Shown: one piece after another, positions 25,080 to 32,907 of the stretch | Numbering within the stretch: position 1 is the stretch's first letter | How the letters are laid out: the number at the start of each line of letters is the position of its first letter | Assembly (NCBI RefSeq): GCF_035917995.1 | Contig: NZ_CP109131.1 | Span: 1,798,001 to 1,862,000, forward strand | Source of the DNA: Streptosporangium sp. NBC_01755 | Lineage (GTDB): Bacteria > Actinomycetota > Actinomycetes > Streptosporangiales > Streptosporangiaceae | Length of the DNA: 64,000 bases | Direction: 5' to 3' | Notes under the pieces: generated by a model | What the model was told of the DNA's origin: nothing | The model's input: only the letters and a program-made list of their open reading frames with translations | Databases searched by the model: none | Made by a program: the position numbers and the translations under genes

Positions 25080-25144
25080 AAGTAAATAATTGGTTATTGA
25101 CAAGCAATCAATGCCAAGATAGACAGATAACCATATAGTTACTT
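25080..25144. promoter_or_regulatory. inverted-repeat operator between tetR and SDR genes
   Basis: AAGTAAATAATTGGTTAT (25080-25097) and ATAACCATATAGTTACTT (25127-25144) are inverted copies with matching outer and inner hexamers (AAGTAA/TTACTT and GGTTAT/ATAACC). They fill the AT-rich divergent spacer. This is the natural candidate for the TetR operator. Confidence 0.55.
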
Positions 25145-25157
25145 CAAGGAGGTCTCG

Positions 25158-25973
25158 ATGGTACCCAAGACATGGTTCATCACCGGAGCATCGCGAGGAT
25201 TCGGCCACGTGTGGACGCTGGCGGCCCTGGAACGCGGCGACTCGGTGGCCGCGACGGCGCGCGACCTGCGGACGCTCGCCCCGCTCGTCGAGGCATGGGG
25301 CGACGCCGTCCTGCCGATCGAGCTCGACGTCACCGACCGCGACGCCGCGTTCGCCGCCGTCGCCACGGCGCACAGCCGGTTCGGCTCGCTCGACGTGGTC
25401 GTCAACAACGCCGGATACGGGCTGTTCGGCATGGTCGAGGAGGTCACCGAGGAACAGGCCCGGCGGCAGATCGACACGAACTTACTCGGCCCGCTGTGGG
25501 TGACGCAGGCGGCGCTGCCCGTGCTGCGCGAGCAGGGTCACGGGCACATCATCCAGGTGTCGTCGGTCGGCGGTGTGTTCGCACTGCCCGGCCTCGGGCT
25601 GTACCACGCGTCGAAGTGGGGCCTGGAAGGCCTGACATCCAGCCTGGCGATGGAGGTCCGGTCGTTCGGGATCAAGGTCACCCTGGTGGAACCGGCCGGA
25701 TTCGCCACCGACTGGCAGGGATCCTCGGCCGTACGGGCATCGCAGCTGTCGGCATATGAGGAGTTCCGGGGCAACATGCCGATCAGCGCCTCGGCTCGCC
25801 GCGGCGATCCCGACGCCACCGGCGCGGCGATCCTGGCGATCGTCGACGCCGAGGAGCCGCCGCTGCGCGTCTTCTTCGGCGACCAGCCGCTGCCGTTGCT
25901 GCGCGCGGAGTACGCGCGGCGGATCGCGGAATGGGAGGCGTGGGACGACCTGTCGCGCAAGGCCTTCGCCTGA
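25158..25973 (+). CDS. SDR-family NAD(P)-dependent oxidoreductase
   Basis: A classical short-chain dehydrogenase of 271 residues. Cofactor motif at the N-terminus is TGASRGFG, followed by LDVVVNNAGYGLFG, catalytic Ser in IIQVSSVGGVFALPG and YHASKWGLEG (Tyr-x3-Lys), all present. The ribosome site AAGGAGG is ideally spaced. Its partner is the divergent TetR gene, so it is probably induced by a small molecule. The substrate is unknown. Confidence 0.92.
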   Translation: MVPKTWFITGASRGFGHVWTLAALERGDSVAATARDLRTLAPLVEAWGDAVLPIELDVTDRDAAFAAVATAHSRFGSLDVVVNNAGYGLFGMVEEVTEEQARRQIDTNLLGPLWVTQAALPVLREQGHGHIIQVSSVGGVFALPGLGLYHASKWGLEGLTSSLAMEVRSFGIKVTLVEPAGFATDWQGSSAVRASQLSAYEEFRGNMPISASARRGDPDATGAAILAIVDAEEPPLRVFFGDQPLPLLRAEYARRIAEWEAWDDLSRKAFA

Positions 25974-26126
25974 GGCGCGGCGTGGGCGGCTACGGCCGCC
26001 CACACCGTGGCGTACGGAAGGCATGCGGGACGGAGCCCGGATCGCACGAGACCGGGGTGAAGATCGACGATCTGCCCGCTACGACGCGGCCACGCACGAC
26101 CACACCGCGAGCACCAAAACACGATC

Positions 26127-26167
<41 letters not shown>

Positions 26168-26201
26168 ACAGACTGATTCAACGAGGCGACGAACGAAGAA
26201 A

Positions 26202-26227
26202 CCCCAGCCGGGCATACCCGGCTGGGG
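26202..26227 (-). terminator. terminator of tRNA-Lys
   Basis: A 10-bp perfect stem (ccccagccgg / ccggctgggg). On the minus strand it is followed by TTTCTTCGTT and starts 12 bases after the tRNA 3' end. Flanking A and T tracts on both sides make it usable in both directions, so it may also end the SDR transcript. Confidence 0.8.
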
Positions 26228-26238
26228 CTTCTTTCAGG

Positions 26239-26312
26239 TGCGCCGCCAGGGACTCGAACCCCGGACCCGCTGATTAAGAGTCAGCTGCTCTAACCAACTG
26301 AGCTAGCGGCGC
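26239..26312 (-). tRNA. tRNA-Lys (anticodon CTT), copy 1
   Basis: A 74-nt cloverleaf on the minus strand: acceptor stem GCGCCGC / GCGGCGC, D-loop AGCTCAGTTGGTTAGAGC, anticodon loop ACTCTTAATC with CTT, T-arm GGTTCGAGTCC. Only CC of the CCA is encoded. Identical to the copy at 58110 over all 74 bases and in the same orientation. Confidence 0.97.
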
Positions 26313-26563
26313 CAGACCTCGACAAGACTACCGGACTCGGCGCTGTAGTCCGTACATGCACTGACATATGAGCAGCAACGAACAGGTGACGGCTGCGATT
26401 TCTCCGGGCGGGATGGGAGGGCGGAATCACGTGGCGACCTGCGGTGCGAGGGGGGCAGGGCGGTGCTCCGCACCGGCCGACTCGGAACGGAGCCCGTTTA
26501 GCGCCCCTCGCTCGGGTACCTGATCGGAGCCCGGAGAATCCAACGCAAAGGAGATGTTCAACC

Positions 26564-26935
26564 ATGCAGCCTGAGCTCTGGAACTACCGCGCCGACGTGT
26601 ACGGCCAGGACAGGACGCTCGATGTCGCCGGGTACCACGTTGAGGCCACCGACGGGAAGATCGGCTCCGTCGACGAGGCGACCTACGAGGTCGGCGAGAG
26701 CTACCTCGTCATCGACACGGGTCCGTGGATCTTCGGCAAGAAGGTCCTCCTGCCGGCGAGCACCGTGACACAGATCGACCCGCAGGAAAAGAAGGTCTAC
26801 GTCGCGCGCACCAAGCACGAGATCAAGGGCGCGCCCGAGTTCGACGAGGCGAACTTCAAGGAGCCCGCCTACCGTGACCGCGTCGGCGAGTACTACGGCC
26901 GCTTCCCGTTCGGGAGCGGACCGGGCACCATCTGA
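26564..26935 (+). CDS. PRC-barrel domain protein
   Basis: 123 residues with an N-terminal PRC-barrel (VEATDGKIGSVDEATYEVGE, YLVIDTGPWIFGKKVLLPAS, VDPQ-like VTQIDPQEKKVYVARTK) and a short tail with EPAYRDRVGEYYGRF. Such proteins are common small soluble factors in actinomycetes, often linked to stress or membrane association; no catalytic role is known. The ATG at 26564 follows AAAGGAG. Upstream in-frame codons are unlike coding DNA. Ends in a strong terminator. Confidence 0.88.
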   Translation: MQPELWNYRADVYGQDRTLDVAGYHVEATDGKIGSVDEATYEVGESYLVIDTGPWIFGKKVLLPASTVTQIDPQEKKVYVARTKHEIKGAPEFDEANFKEPAYRDRVGEYYGRFPFGSGPGTI

Positions 26936-26953
26936 TCCGGCACGCCGAACAAC

Positions 26954-26985
26954 GAGAGTGCCCCGCCGACCGGCGGGGCACTCTC
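26954..26985 (+). terminator. terminator after the PRC-barrel gene
   Basis: A perfect 14-bp stem (gagagtgccccgcc / ggcggggcactctc) with a 4-base loop, followed by cgttt, 18 bases after the stop. Confidence 0.85.
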
Positions 26986-26988
26986 CGT

Positions 26989-27049
26989 TTCCGGTACCGC
27001 CTTCCGGTACCGGAAAGTCGCGTTCCGGTACCGGAAGGCGGTACCGGAA
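26989..27049. repeat. 27-bp perfect inverted repeat made of TTCCGGTACCGGAA palindromes
   Basis: Arm one (26989-27015) and arm two (27023-27049) are exact reverse complements around a 7-base loop. Each arm contains the 14-bp palindrome TTCCGGTACCGGAA and a second partial copy (TTCCGGTACCGCC or its complement). It lies between convergent genes and directly behind a normal terminator. Confidence 0.9.
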
Positions 27050-27097
27050 AGTCGCGCCGCCGACCCCCGGGTGGCGCCTCCGAAGATCGATGACGCT

Positions 27098-27694
27098 TCA
27101 CGGCCAGGTCGGGTCGCCCGATGAGTCGAGGGAGTCGGGGATGATGTCGAGGCGTCCCAGGAGGGTAAGGAAGGTGGAGGCGTACGGGGAGTCCCGCACG
27201 ACGGCGGCGACACGGTTCCAGTCGACCTGCTCGCGCAGGGCACGGACCTGGGGCAGCAACGAACCGTAGTCGCAGGTGTGCTCGGAGAACGGCAGCAGCC
27301 ACGAGATGACCAGGTCGGTGGCCTCCAGGACCGGCAGGATCACCGCCGAGGTCTTCATCGGCTCGGCCCGCTTCAACAGCTCCGAGGTGATCGGATGGTC
27401 GCAGATCGAGAAGATCAGATCCACCAGCCTGCCCTCGTCGAATGCCTTGACCAGCCAGTCCTCCGGCGGCTTGACCGTCTCGAAGCCCAGCTTGCCCAGC
27501 GCTTCGAGCGCGAGCGGCACGTCCTCGACGGGGAGGACGAAGTCGACGTCGTGCAGCGAGGGCGCGGCTCCTCGCGCGTACGCCGCGCAGCCTCCGGCGA
27601 GCGCGAACCTGATATCCGCCTCCTTCAGCCCGCTGCTCGCCCGCTTCAGCGTTTCCAGGATCGCGTCCGTGACCTCATGACTGTGGCTGCCCAT
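27098..27694 (-). CDS. nucleotidyltransferase-like family protein
   Basis: 198 residues with a minimal-nucleotidyltransferase-type core: FALAGGCAAYARGAAPSLHDVDFVLPVEDV has the GG and D-x-D features of this superfamily, followed by GRLVDLIFSICDHPI. The C-terminal half is helical (LEATDLVISWLLPFSEHTCD, WNRVAAVVRDSPYASTFLTL). Such stand-alone domains are often called nucleotidyltransferase-family proteins and may act in toxin systems or be regulatory; no partner gene is visible. Convergent with the PRC-barrel gene. Confidence 0.75.
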   Translation of the reverse strand: MGSHSHEVTDAILETLKRASSGLKEADIRFALAGGCAAYARGAAPSLHDVDFVLPVEDVPLALEALGKLGFETVKPPEDWLVKAFDEGRLVDLIFSICDHPITSELLKRAEPMKTSAVILPVLEATDLVISWLLPFSEHTCDYGSLLPQVRALREQVDWNRVAAVVRDSPYASTFLTLLGRLDIIPDSLDSSGDPTWP

Positions 27695-27769
27695 GGCTCA
27701 CGCGTACCCCATAGCCTCCACGGTAGGCATGCCGGACCTTGACTCGGGTAAACGGGGCGTATGGTTCAA

Positions 27770-27900
27770 GTCAAGCATATGCAAAGAGAAAATCCCTCCC
27801 GTCAGCTTCTCGGCCGTAAACGACCGAGCTTGCAGCTCCTCGCCGTCGATGGGTTCGACGGTTCAGGCCGCGTCGTCGGCAGCGTGACTCACTGCCCAGC
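27770..27900 (-). ncRNA. putative TnpB guide RNA (omega-RNA) scaffold and right end
   Basis: In TnpB loci the guide RNA is read from the same strand, overlaps the 3' end of tnpB and ends at the element's right end. Here the minus strand after the tnpB stop has a hairpin (CTCGGTCGTTTACGGCCGAG) and then GACGGGAGGGATTTTC, like the GGGAGGA-TTC ends seen at 29034 and 33170. Sequence just below about 27780 would be the guide. Boundaries are estimates. Confidence 0.5.
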
Positions 27901-28987
27901 ACGTCACACCGCGCGAGGCGATGTTGCGGGCCGCGTTGACGTCGGCGTGCTCAGCGAAACCGCACGACGTACAGGCGAAGGTTTCCTGGTTGGGCCGGTT
28001 GCGTTTGTCGACGTGCCCGCACGCCGAGCACTCCTGCGAGGTGTAAGCCGGGTCGACGTAGACGACGGCGACACCCGCGCGGGCGGCTTTGTAGGCGACG
28101 AACCGGCCGAGCCGGTGAAACGACCACGAATGCAGCGTGACCCGCTGGGGCCTGCGGAGCCGTACCCGCTCACGGATGCCCTGGAGGTCTTCCAGGGCGA
28201 TGCCGCGTCCGGTGCGTGCAGCCTCGGTCACGATGCTTTTGGAGATGCGGTGGTTAACGTCCCGGGCGAACCGGGACTCCTTACGGCGGCGCCTCTTCAG
28301 GAGCCGCTTGGCGGACTTGGTCTGCCTGGCCTGCAGGCGGCGGCGGAGTTCCCGGTTGCGGTGCCGGACCGCGTTCAGGTGCCTGCCGGAGTGTCGTTCG
28401 CCGTCGCCGGTGGTGGCGATGTTGGCGATGCCGAGGTCAACGCCGAGGAAGGCGTCGGGTTCGGTGACGTCGGCATCGGGGACGTCGCAGGTGGCGATGA
28501 GCAGCCACATGCCGTCTCGGTGGATCAGGTCGGATTCGCCCTTGCGGTAGGCGGCCAGTGCGCGGGCCTGCTCGTCGGAGCAGGCGAACCGGATGCCTTT
28601 CATCCGGCCGCCGGTGGTCCAGATGGACACGGTGCGGGCCTCGACCTGCCAGGACAGGCACCGATCGTCGAACGGCTGCGCCGCGTCCGGGCGGAAGGCG
28701 ATCGGCTTGGCCAGAGGCGTGCGCAGCTCCGCACTCACCTGGGCTTTCACCGTCGTGTACGCGTCGGAGACCTTCTTGATGACGTGCTGGGCGGGCTGGG
28801 CCGACAGGCCCATGGCCTTCAGGTCGCCGTAGGAGTGCAGCCGCAGGTCGTAGTTGCGGAACACCTTCGTCGCCCACGCGACACCGGAGACGAGGTTGGC
28901 GGCGTCGTTGCACAGGCGCAGCGTGTCTGCCAGCGCCGCCTCCTGGGCGGGCGTGGGGAACAGCCGGACCTGCACAACGAATTTCAC
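27863..28987 (-). CDS. tnpB: RNA-guided endonuclease TnpB (IS200/IS605-type OrfB)
   Basis: A 374-residue TnpB with all expected features: N-terminal helical part (VQVRLFPTPAQEAALADTLR), RuvC acidic residues in FLGVDLGIANIATTGDG, IALEDLQGI and EHADVNAARNIA, and a four-Cys zinc finger (CSACGHVDKRN ... FACTSCGF). It appears intact. No tnpA is nearby. I chose the GTG at 28987 because TATACT lies seven bases before it, the layout of a leaderless message; longer frames start inside flanking DNA. It sits directly against the 5' end of the DUF6328 gene. Confidence 0.93.
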   Translation of the reverse strand: MKFVVQVRLFPTPAQEAALADTLRLCNDAANLVSGVAWATKVFRNYDLRLHSYGDLKAMGLSAQPAQHVIKKVSDAYTTVKAQVSAELRTPLAKPIAFRPDAAQPFDDRCLSWQVEARTVSIWTTGGRMKGIRFACSDEQARALAAYRKGESDLIHRDGMWLLIATCDVPDADVTEPDAFLGVDLGIANIATTGDGERHSGRHLNAVRHRNRELRRRLQARQTKSAKRLLKRRRRKESRFARDVNHRISKSIVTEAARTGRGIALEDLQGIRERVRLRRPQRVTLHSWSFHRLGRFVAYKAARAGVAVVYVDPAYTSQECSACGHVDKRNRPNQETFACTSCGFAEHADVNAARNIASRGVTCWAVSHAADDAA

Positions 28988-29029
28988 GCTGTGAAGTATA
29001 GCGTTGACTCGCCAAACGCGCGGCACCGT

Positions 29030-29551
29030 ATGCGATTCCTCCCGGGCGTGAACACCCGGGGTTCCTCGCTAAGTATCGCTGAAGAAACCCGCAAGGAACG
29101 CGTCGACCGCGAACTCGGCGAGCTCCTGCAGGGCCTGCGCGTCGCGGTCACCGGCGTGCAGGTGCTTTTTGCCTTCCTGCTGACGCTGCCGTTCGCCGCG
29201 GGCTTCAACAAGGTCGATGTCTTGGGGCACTGGCTGTTCTTCATCGCCCTGCTGAGCGCCGCCATCGCGTCCGTCTGCTTCATCACCCCGGCCGCCCAGC
29301 ATCGCCTGCTGTTCCGGACCGGGCTGAAGGAGAAGATGCTGCACCGCGCCAACGGAGTCGGCATAGCGGGGGCCGCCGGGCTCGCGATCGCGATGACGAG
29401 CTCGGTCGCGCTGGTCGCGGAGACGGTCGTCAACGCCTGGCCGGCGGCGGTGTTCGGCGGGGTCGTGGCCCTGTCCAGCGCCTGGTTTTGGTTCATTCAG
29501 CCGATAGTTGATCTATACCGAACAAAGGATGATGAAGATGTTAAGTCATGA
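29030..29551 (+). CDS. DUF6328-family membrane protein, 5' end altered by TnpB element
   Basis: About 150 conserved residues of a four-helix membrane protein: RVDRELGELLQGLRVAVTGV, QVLFAFLLTLPFAAGF, LGHWLFFIALLSAAIASVCF, HRANGVGIAGAAGLAIAMTS, WPAAVFGGVVALSSAWFWFI. The conserved part begins near SIAEETRKER at 29073. The only upstream start codons in frame (ATG 29030, GTG 29048) lie inside the hairpin of the neighbouring TnpB element, so the native start and promoter appear to have been replaced. It is followed 22 bases on by the GPGG-motif gene. Function unknown. Confidence 0.75.
   Translation: MRFLPGVNTRGSSLSIAEETRKERVDRELGELLQGLRVAVTGVQVLFAFLLTLPFAAGFNKVDVLGHWLFFIALLSAAIASVCFITPAAQHRLLFRTGLKEKMLHRANGVGIAGAAGLAIAMTSSVALVAETVVNAWPAAVFGGVVALSSAWFWFIQPIVDLYRTKDDEDVKS
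29034..29064 (-). repeat. hairpin resembling a TnpB element end
   Basis: On the minus strand GAACCCCGGGTGTTCACG is followed by CCCGGGAGGAATC: a CCCGGG/CCCGGG stem and a GGGAGGA-TC tail. It closely matches the right-end hairpin of the broken tnpB copy (33166-33197). It lies upstream of the intact tnpB, so it is either this element's left end or the right end of an older element. Confidence 0.5.
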
Positions 29552-29573
29552 ATCGTGAGGGCAGAGGCCGATT

Positions 29574-29723
29574 ATGGCAACCTTACTTTGGATCATCGCG
29601 GTCATTCTCGTCATCTCCGGGATCTACGTGATCCTGGCCCGTCGTGACCTCCTCTGGGGGATCGTCCTCATCGTCCTCGGCTTCCTCGTCGGCCCCGGGG
29701 GCGTGAGCATCTTCAATGTCTGA
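29574..29723 (+). CDS. GPGG-motif small membrane protein
   Basis: 49 residues: one hydrophobic helix (MATLLWIIAVILVISGIYVI), a short RRD turn, a second helix (LWGIVLIVLGFLVG) and the terminal PGGVSIF motif. This matches the widespread actinobacterial GPGG-motif small membrane proteins of unknown function. The ribosome site GAGGGCAGAGG lies a few bases upstream. Probably co-transcribed with the DUF6328 gene. Confidence 0.85.
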   Translation: MATLLWIIAVILVISGIYVILARRDLLWGIVLIVLGFLVGPGGVSIFNV

Positions 29724-29857
29724 CGCGAGCCCCACACTCGCGAAAGCACATGTCCGGTGCGGGCCCATGACCCGCACGCCGTCCAGTGTCGACCCTGAGC
29801 CGACACGCCATTCGAAGCGAGCTTCGCGCCCGTAAGGCGCAAGTCGCCCCGAACCCC

Positions 29858-29896
29858 AAGAAGCCTCGCGGGCCGGATCTCCCCGGCCCGCTTCTT
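29858..29896 (+). terminator. terminator downstream of the GPGG-motif gene
   Basis: Stem aagaag...gcgggccgg / ccggcccgc...cttctt with a small internal loop, 135 bases after the stop. The 29724-30072 stretch otherwise holds only Pro/Arg-rich frames on both strands that I do not accept as genes. Confidence 0.65.
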
Positions 29897-30072
29897 CATG
29901 TCCCCCTCCCCCACCACCGGTTCCCCTGCGGCGGCGCGCCCGACGGTGCGGGGGAGGGGCGCGGTCCCCTCTACAGGTCTGCAGGCGGACCCCTCCGGCG
30001 GGCCCTTTATCGGAGGCCACACCCCGCTCATGTCACAAGGTGGTGCGACGTGAGCCATGACGCGGGGCCCCT

Positions 30073-30786
30073 CTACAGGAGGTACACCCCGTACGCCCGG
30101 CCCAGCACCGGCAGCGCCACGTTGCGCACCCGGATACCGCCCGGGGTGACGCCCTTCTCCGTACCGGCGTGCGCGTGCCCGTGGATGATCAGGTCTGCGC
30201 CCTCGGCGTCGACCGCCTCGGCCAGCAGGTAGCTGCCGAGGAAGGGGTAGATCTCCAGCGGTTCCCCGTCGAGGGTGTCCTTGACCGGCGAGTAGTGGGA
30301 CAGCACGACCCGGTAGTCGGCCTCCATTTCCTTCAGCGCCACCCGCCAGCGATCGGCGATCCGCTTGGTGTGACCGATGAACGCCTTGATCTCCGGCTCA
30401 CCGAAGTCGCTGGCGCACTTGCCCGCGTACCCTCCGCCGAAGCCCTTGCCACCGGCCACGCCGAGCCGCATCCCGTCGATCTCGATCACCGTCGCGTCGT
30501 CGTGCAGGACCTCGATCCCGGCCCCGCGCAACAGCGCGGCGATCTCGGCGGGCCGGTCGGAGTGGTAGTCGTGGTTGCCGAGCACCGCCACCACCGGGAT
30601 CGGCAGGTCGTGGAACTCGTCCGCCACCATCTCCCCCTCCTCCATGGTGCCGTGCCGGGTCAGGTCGCCGGCGAGCAGCAGCACGTCGGCCCGATCCTCG
30701 ATACCGTCGAGCCGCCTGCGGTAATCCCCCCTGAGACTCTCGTCCAGGTGCACGTCCCCGACCGCCGCGATCCGCAGCGCGCTCAC
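30073..30786 (-). CDS. metallophosphoesterase
   Basis: 237-residue calcineurin-like phosphoesterase. Motifs in order: AVGDVHLDE (D-x-H), LLAGDLTRHG (GD), AVLGNHDYHSD (GNHD), VVLSHYSPV (SH) and DLIIHGHAHAG (GHxH). All metal ligands are present, so it should be an active di-metal phosphoesterase. The substrate is not predictable. It is translationally coupled to the BON-domain gene (four-base overlap). Confidence 0.92.
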   Translation of the reverse strand: MSALRIAAVGDVHLDESLRGDYRRRLDGIEDRADVLLLAGDLTRHGTMEEGEMVADEFHDLPIPVVAVLGNHDYHSDRPAEIAALLRGAGIEVLHDDATVIEIDGMRLGVAGGKGFGGGYAGKCASDFGEPEIKAFIGHTKRIADRWRVALKEMEADYRVVLSHYSPVKDTLDGEPLEIYPFLGSYLLAEAVDAEGADLIIHGHAHAGTEKGVTPGGIRVRNVALPVLGRAYGVYLL

Positions 30787-31028
30787 AGCTGCTCCTCCCT
30801 CACCGGCTCCACCACGCTCACGACATCGATCTCGTTGTGGACGACCAGCCCGGGAGCCGCCTCGCCGGCCACCTTGGCGATCAGGTCGCGGCGGTCGGCG
30901 CTGGTGATCTGGCCGCGCAGGTAGAGCTGGTCACCTCGGACATCCACCCGGATGCCGAGTTCCGTGGTTCTCTCGTCCTCGGCGAGCGCGCGCTGCACAC
31001 GCGCGGCGACGTACTGCGGAGCCTCCAT
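30783..31028 (-). CDS. BON-domain protein
   Basis: 81 residues forming a single BON domain (VAARVQRALAEDERTTELGI, GDQLYLRGQITSADRRDLIA, VVHNEIDVVSVVEP). BON domains bind membranes or ligands and are common in small stress proteins. No signal peptide, so it acts in the cytoplasm or at the membrane face. It precedes and overlaps the phosphoesterase gene; the pairing may mean the BON protein brings that enzyme to a surface (inference). Confidence 0.88.
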   Translation of the reverse strand: MEAPQYVAARVQRALAEDERTTELGIRVDVRGDQLYLRGQITSADRRDLIAKVAGEAAPGLVVHNEIDVVSVVEPVREEQL

Positions 31029-31159
31029 CGTCGAACTCCTTTCCGTCCAAAACAGCTCGCCTTCCCGCGAAACCCAAGGTCAAACACGTTTAAAACCCCT
31101 GATGGGGGCAGAGGAGGCCGCTGTGCCCAGGACGCGGGCACGCCTGGCCGGTACCTGAC

Positions 31160-31426
31160 TCACACCGCCGGAGGGTCGTTGTAGTGCCGCTTCTCGTAGA
31201 CGCGACGGCGGGTGACCGGGTCCTCGACCACGGTGGTGGCCGTCGAGTCCGCCACCGCCCGGCGGGCGATGCTGAGCCGGTAGACGGCGAACAGGAGCCA
31301 TGCGAGACCGCCGATCATCAGGATGACACCGACGACGTTGATGTCGAATCCGGCGATGTCGAATTCGACGGCCCAGGTGAGAACGGCGCCGAGCATGATA
31401 AAAAGGATGCCGCCTGCGATGGTCAT
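31160..31426 (-). CDS. DUF6458-family small membrane protein
   Basis: 88 residues: two membrane helices (ILFIMLGAVLTWAVEFDIAG and VVGVILMIGGLAWLLFAVYR) and a charged tail. Matches the actinobacterial DUF6458 family, function unknown. The ATG at 31426 follows a strong AAGGAGGAGAT site; the longer frame upstream has none. Confidence 0.85.
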   Translation of the reverse strand: MTIAGGILFIMLGAVLTWAVEFDIAGFDINVVGVILMIGGLAWLLFAVYRLSIARRAVADSTATTVVEDPVTRRRVYEKRHYNDPPAV

Positions 31427-31528
31427 GGGATCTCCTCCTTCGAGCCAACGCATCCCCCCTATCCCGCACACGGCTCCCAAACGTCACCCGGCGGAGACAG
31501 ATGCCGGCCACGGCATCCCGGCAGACGT

Positions 31529-31567
31529 CAAGGGCCTGACGACTTCGGAAAAGTCGTCAGGCCCTTG
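31529..31567 (-). terminator. terminator downstream of metQ
   Basis: A perfect 17-bp stem (caagggcctgacgactt / aagtcgtcaggcccttg) with a 5-base loop, 20 bases after the metQ stop. Confidence 0.85.
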
Positions 31568-31587
31568 AGAGATCGGCGAAGGATCGG

Positions 31588-32425
31588 TCACTGGGCGGGC
31601 AGGACCGCGCCCTTGTACCTGTCCTCGATGAACTTCCCGACCTCGGCGCCGGCCAGGGTCTCGGCGAGCTTCTTGATCCGAGGGTCGTCCACCTTGGCCG
31701 GGACGGTGACCAGGCCGTTGGCGTACGGGTTGCCCTCGCTCTTCTCCAGGAGCAGGGAGTCGGCCGCGGGCTGCAGGCCGGCCTCCAGGGCGTAGTTGCC
31801 GTTGACGATCGCGGCGTCCACGTCCTCCAGGGAGCGGGGCAGCTGGGCGGCCTCAAGGGGCTTGAACTCCAGCTTCTTGGGGTTGTCGGCGACGTCGCGC
31901 TCGGTGGCCTTGACGCCGACCCCCTCCTTGAGAGTGATCAGGCCGTTGTCGGCCAGCAGCTTGAGCGAGCGGCCGAGGTTGCTCGCGTCGTTGGGCAGGG
32001 CCACCTGGGCGCCCTCGGCGAGCTCGGAGACGTTCTTGATCTTCTTGGAGTACAGGCCGAGCGGCTCGACGTGGACCGGGGCGACCCAGCTGAGCTGGAT
32101 GTTCTTGCCCTTGGAGAACTCCTCCAGGTACGGGACGTGCTGGAAGTAGTTCGCGTCCAGGTTTCCCTCGTCGAGCTGGATGTTGGGCTGGACGTAGTCG
32201 GTGAACTCGACGATCTCCAGGTTCAGCCCGGCGGCGGTGGCGAGGTTGTCCTTGACGTACTTGAGCACCTCGCCGTGCGGCACGGGGTTGACCCCGACCT
32301 TGAGCGGGGTATCGGCCTTCGGCGTGCCGTCGGCCGGCTGGGCCGTGTCGGTGGACGCCCCCCCCGCATCCGGCAAGGGTCCCGGCCAAGATCAGTCCGG
32401 CCACGATCCCAAATATCCTGCGCAT
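31588..32425 (-). pseudogene. metQ: methionine ABC transporter substrate-binding lipoprotein MetQ, frameshifted in a G8 run
   Basis: NlpA/MetQ-family lipoprotein. The signal peptide and lipobox are in one frame (MRRIFGIVAGLILAGTLAGC, start 32425 after GGGGGAG). The mature protein is in another (LKVGVNPVPHGEVLKYVKDN, FTDYVQPNIQLDEGNLDANY, FQHVPYLEEF, NDASNLGRSLKLLADNGLIT). The shift occurs at eight consecutive G (32358-32365, C on the plus strand) right after the lipobox Cys. Seven G would restore one continuous lipoprotein. It is therefore a recent mutation, a phase-variable tract or a sequencing error. No metN or metI is adjacent. Confidence 0.85.
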
Positions 32426-32494
32426 AATTCTCCCCCAGATTCCCCGTACAGCTGGTAGGAAATATCTCACAGAAGCAGATAAAGGGACAAATCA

Positions 32495-32719
32495 TCACTT
32501 ATCACGCAAAGCCAGCATCTGCGCGATCTGCGCTGTACGCGAGACAGCGACGCGTTTCGCCATCTCGGTGACCTCGGCGTGCAGACCGGTCACGACCTCC
32601 ACCTTGGCCATCTGGGAGGCGTCGTCCTGCTGGGCGATGAGCATGTCGAGGAACCTTCTCTCGAACTCGGCCGGGGGCGCCGCGGTGAGCGCCGCCACCT
32701 CCTCAACCGCACGCTTCAT
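32495..32719 (-). CDS. short DUF305-like protein
   Basis: 74 residues resembling the C-terminal part of DUF305 (FERRFLDMLIAQQDDASQMA, HAEVTEMAKRVAVSRTAQIA). The usual HH pair of DUF305 is replaced by QQD and there is no signal peptide, so it is a reduced or degenerate member. ATG 32719 follows AAGGAGAT. It lies 70 bp upstream of metQ on the same strand. Confidence 0.6.
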   Translation of the reverse strand: MKRAVEEVAALTAAPPAEFERRFLDMLIAQQDDASQMAKVEVVTGLHAEVTEMAKRVAVSRTAQIAQMLALRDK

Positions 32720-32798
32720 CAGATCTCCTTGACAGGCCGGGGAGGAAAGCCGGACACCGGGCCGACATGTTCGGCCGCGGAGTCCTTCTGGGCGGGGA

Positions 32799-32860
32799 GT
32801 GGTCGACACCGACCCCTGAAAGCGGCGGAGCGGTCGACACCGACCCCCGAAGGCGGCGAT
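32799..32860. repeat. 31-bp tandem repeat, two units
   Basis: Units 32799-32829 and 32830-32860 share the core GGTCGACACCGACCCC and the tail GAA-GCGGCG with only a few differences. It lies between the DUF305-like gene and the terminator of the broken binding-domain gene. No function apparent. Confidence 0.8.
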
Positions 32861-32864
32861 GAGC

Positions 32865-32896
32865 CCGGCCGGGGCGGCGACGACCGCCCCGGCCGG
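32865..32896 (-). terminator. terminator after the broken carbohydrate-binding gene
   Basis: Stem ccggccggggcgg / ccgccccggccgg with a 6-base loop, 12 bases beyond the stop of the truncated gene. Confidence 0.65.
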
Positions 32897-32907
32897 ATTT
32901 CAACGGG

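Noticed and set aside
29583-30058. Minus-strand frames of about 145 codons between the GPGG gene and the phosphoesterase gene
   Set aside because: They overlap the GPGG gene antisense, lack ribosome sites and have shadow-like composition; a terminator lies inside them.
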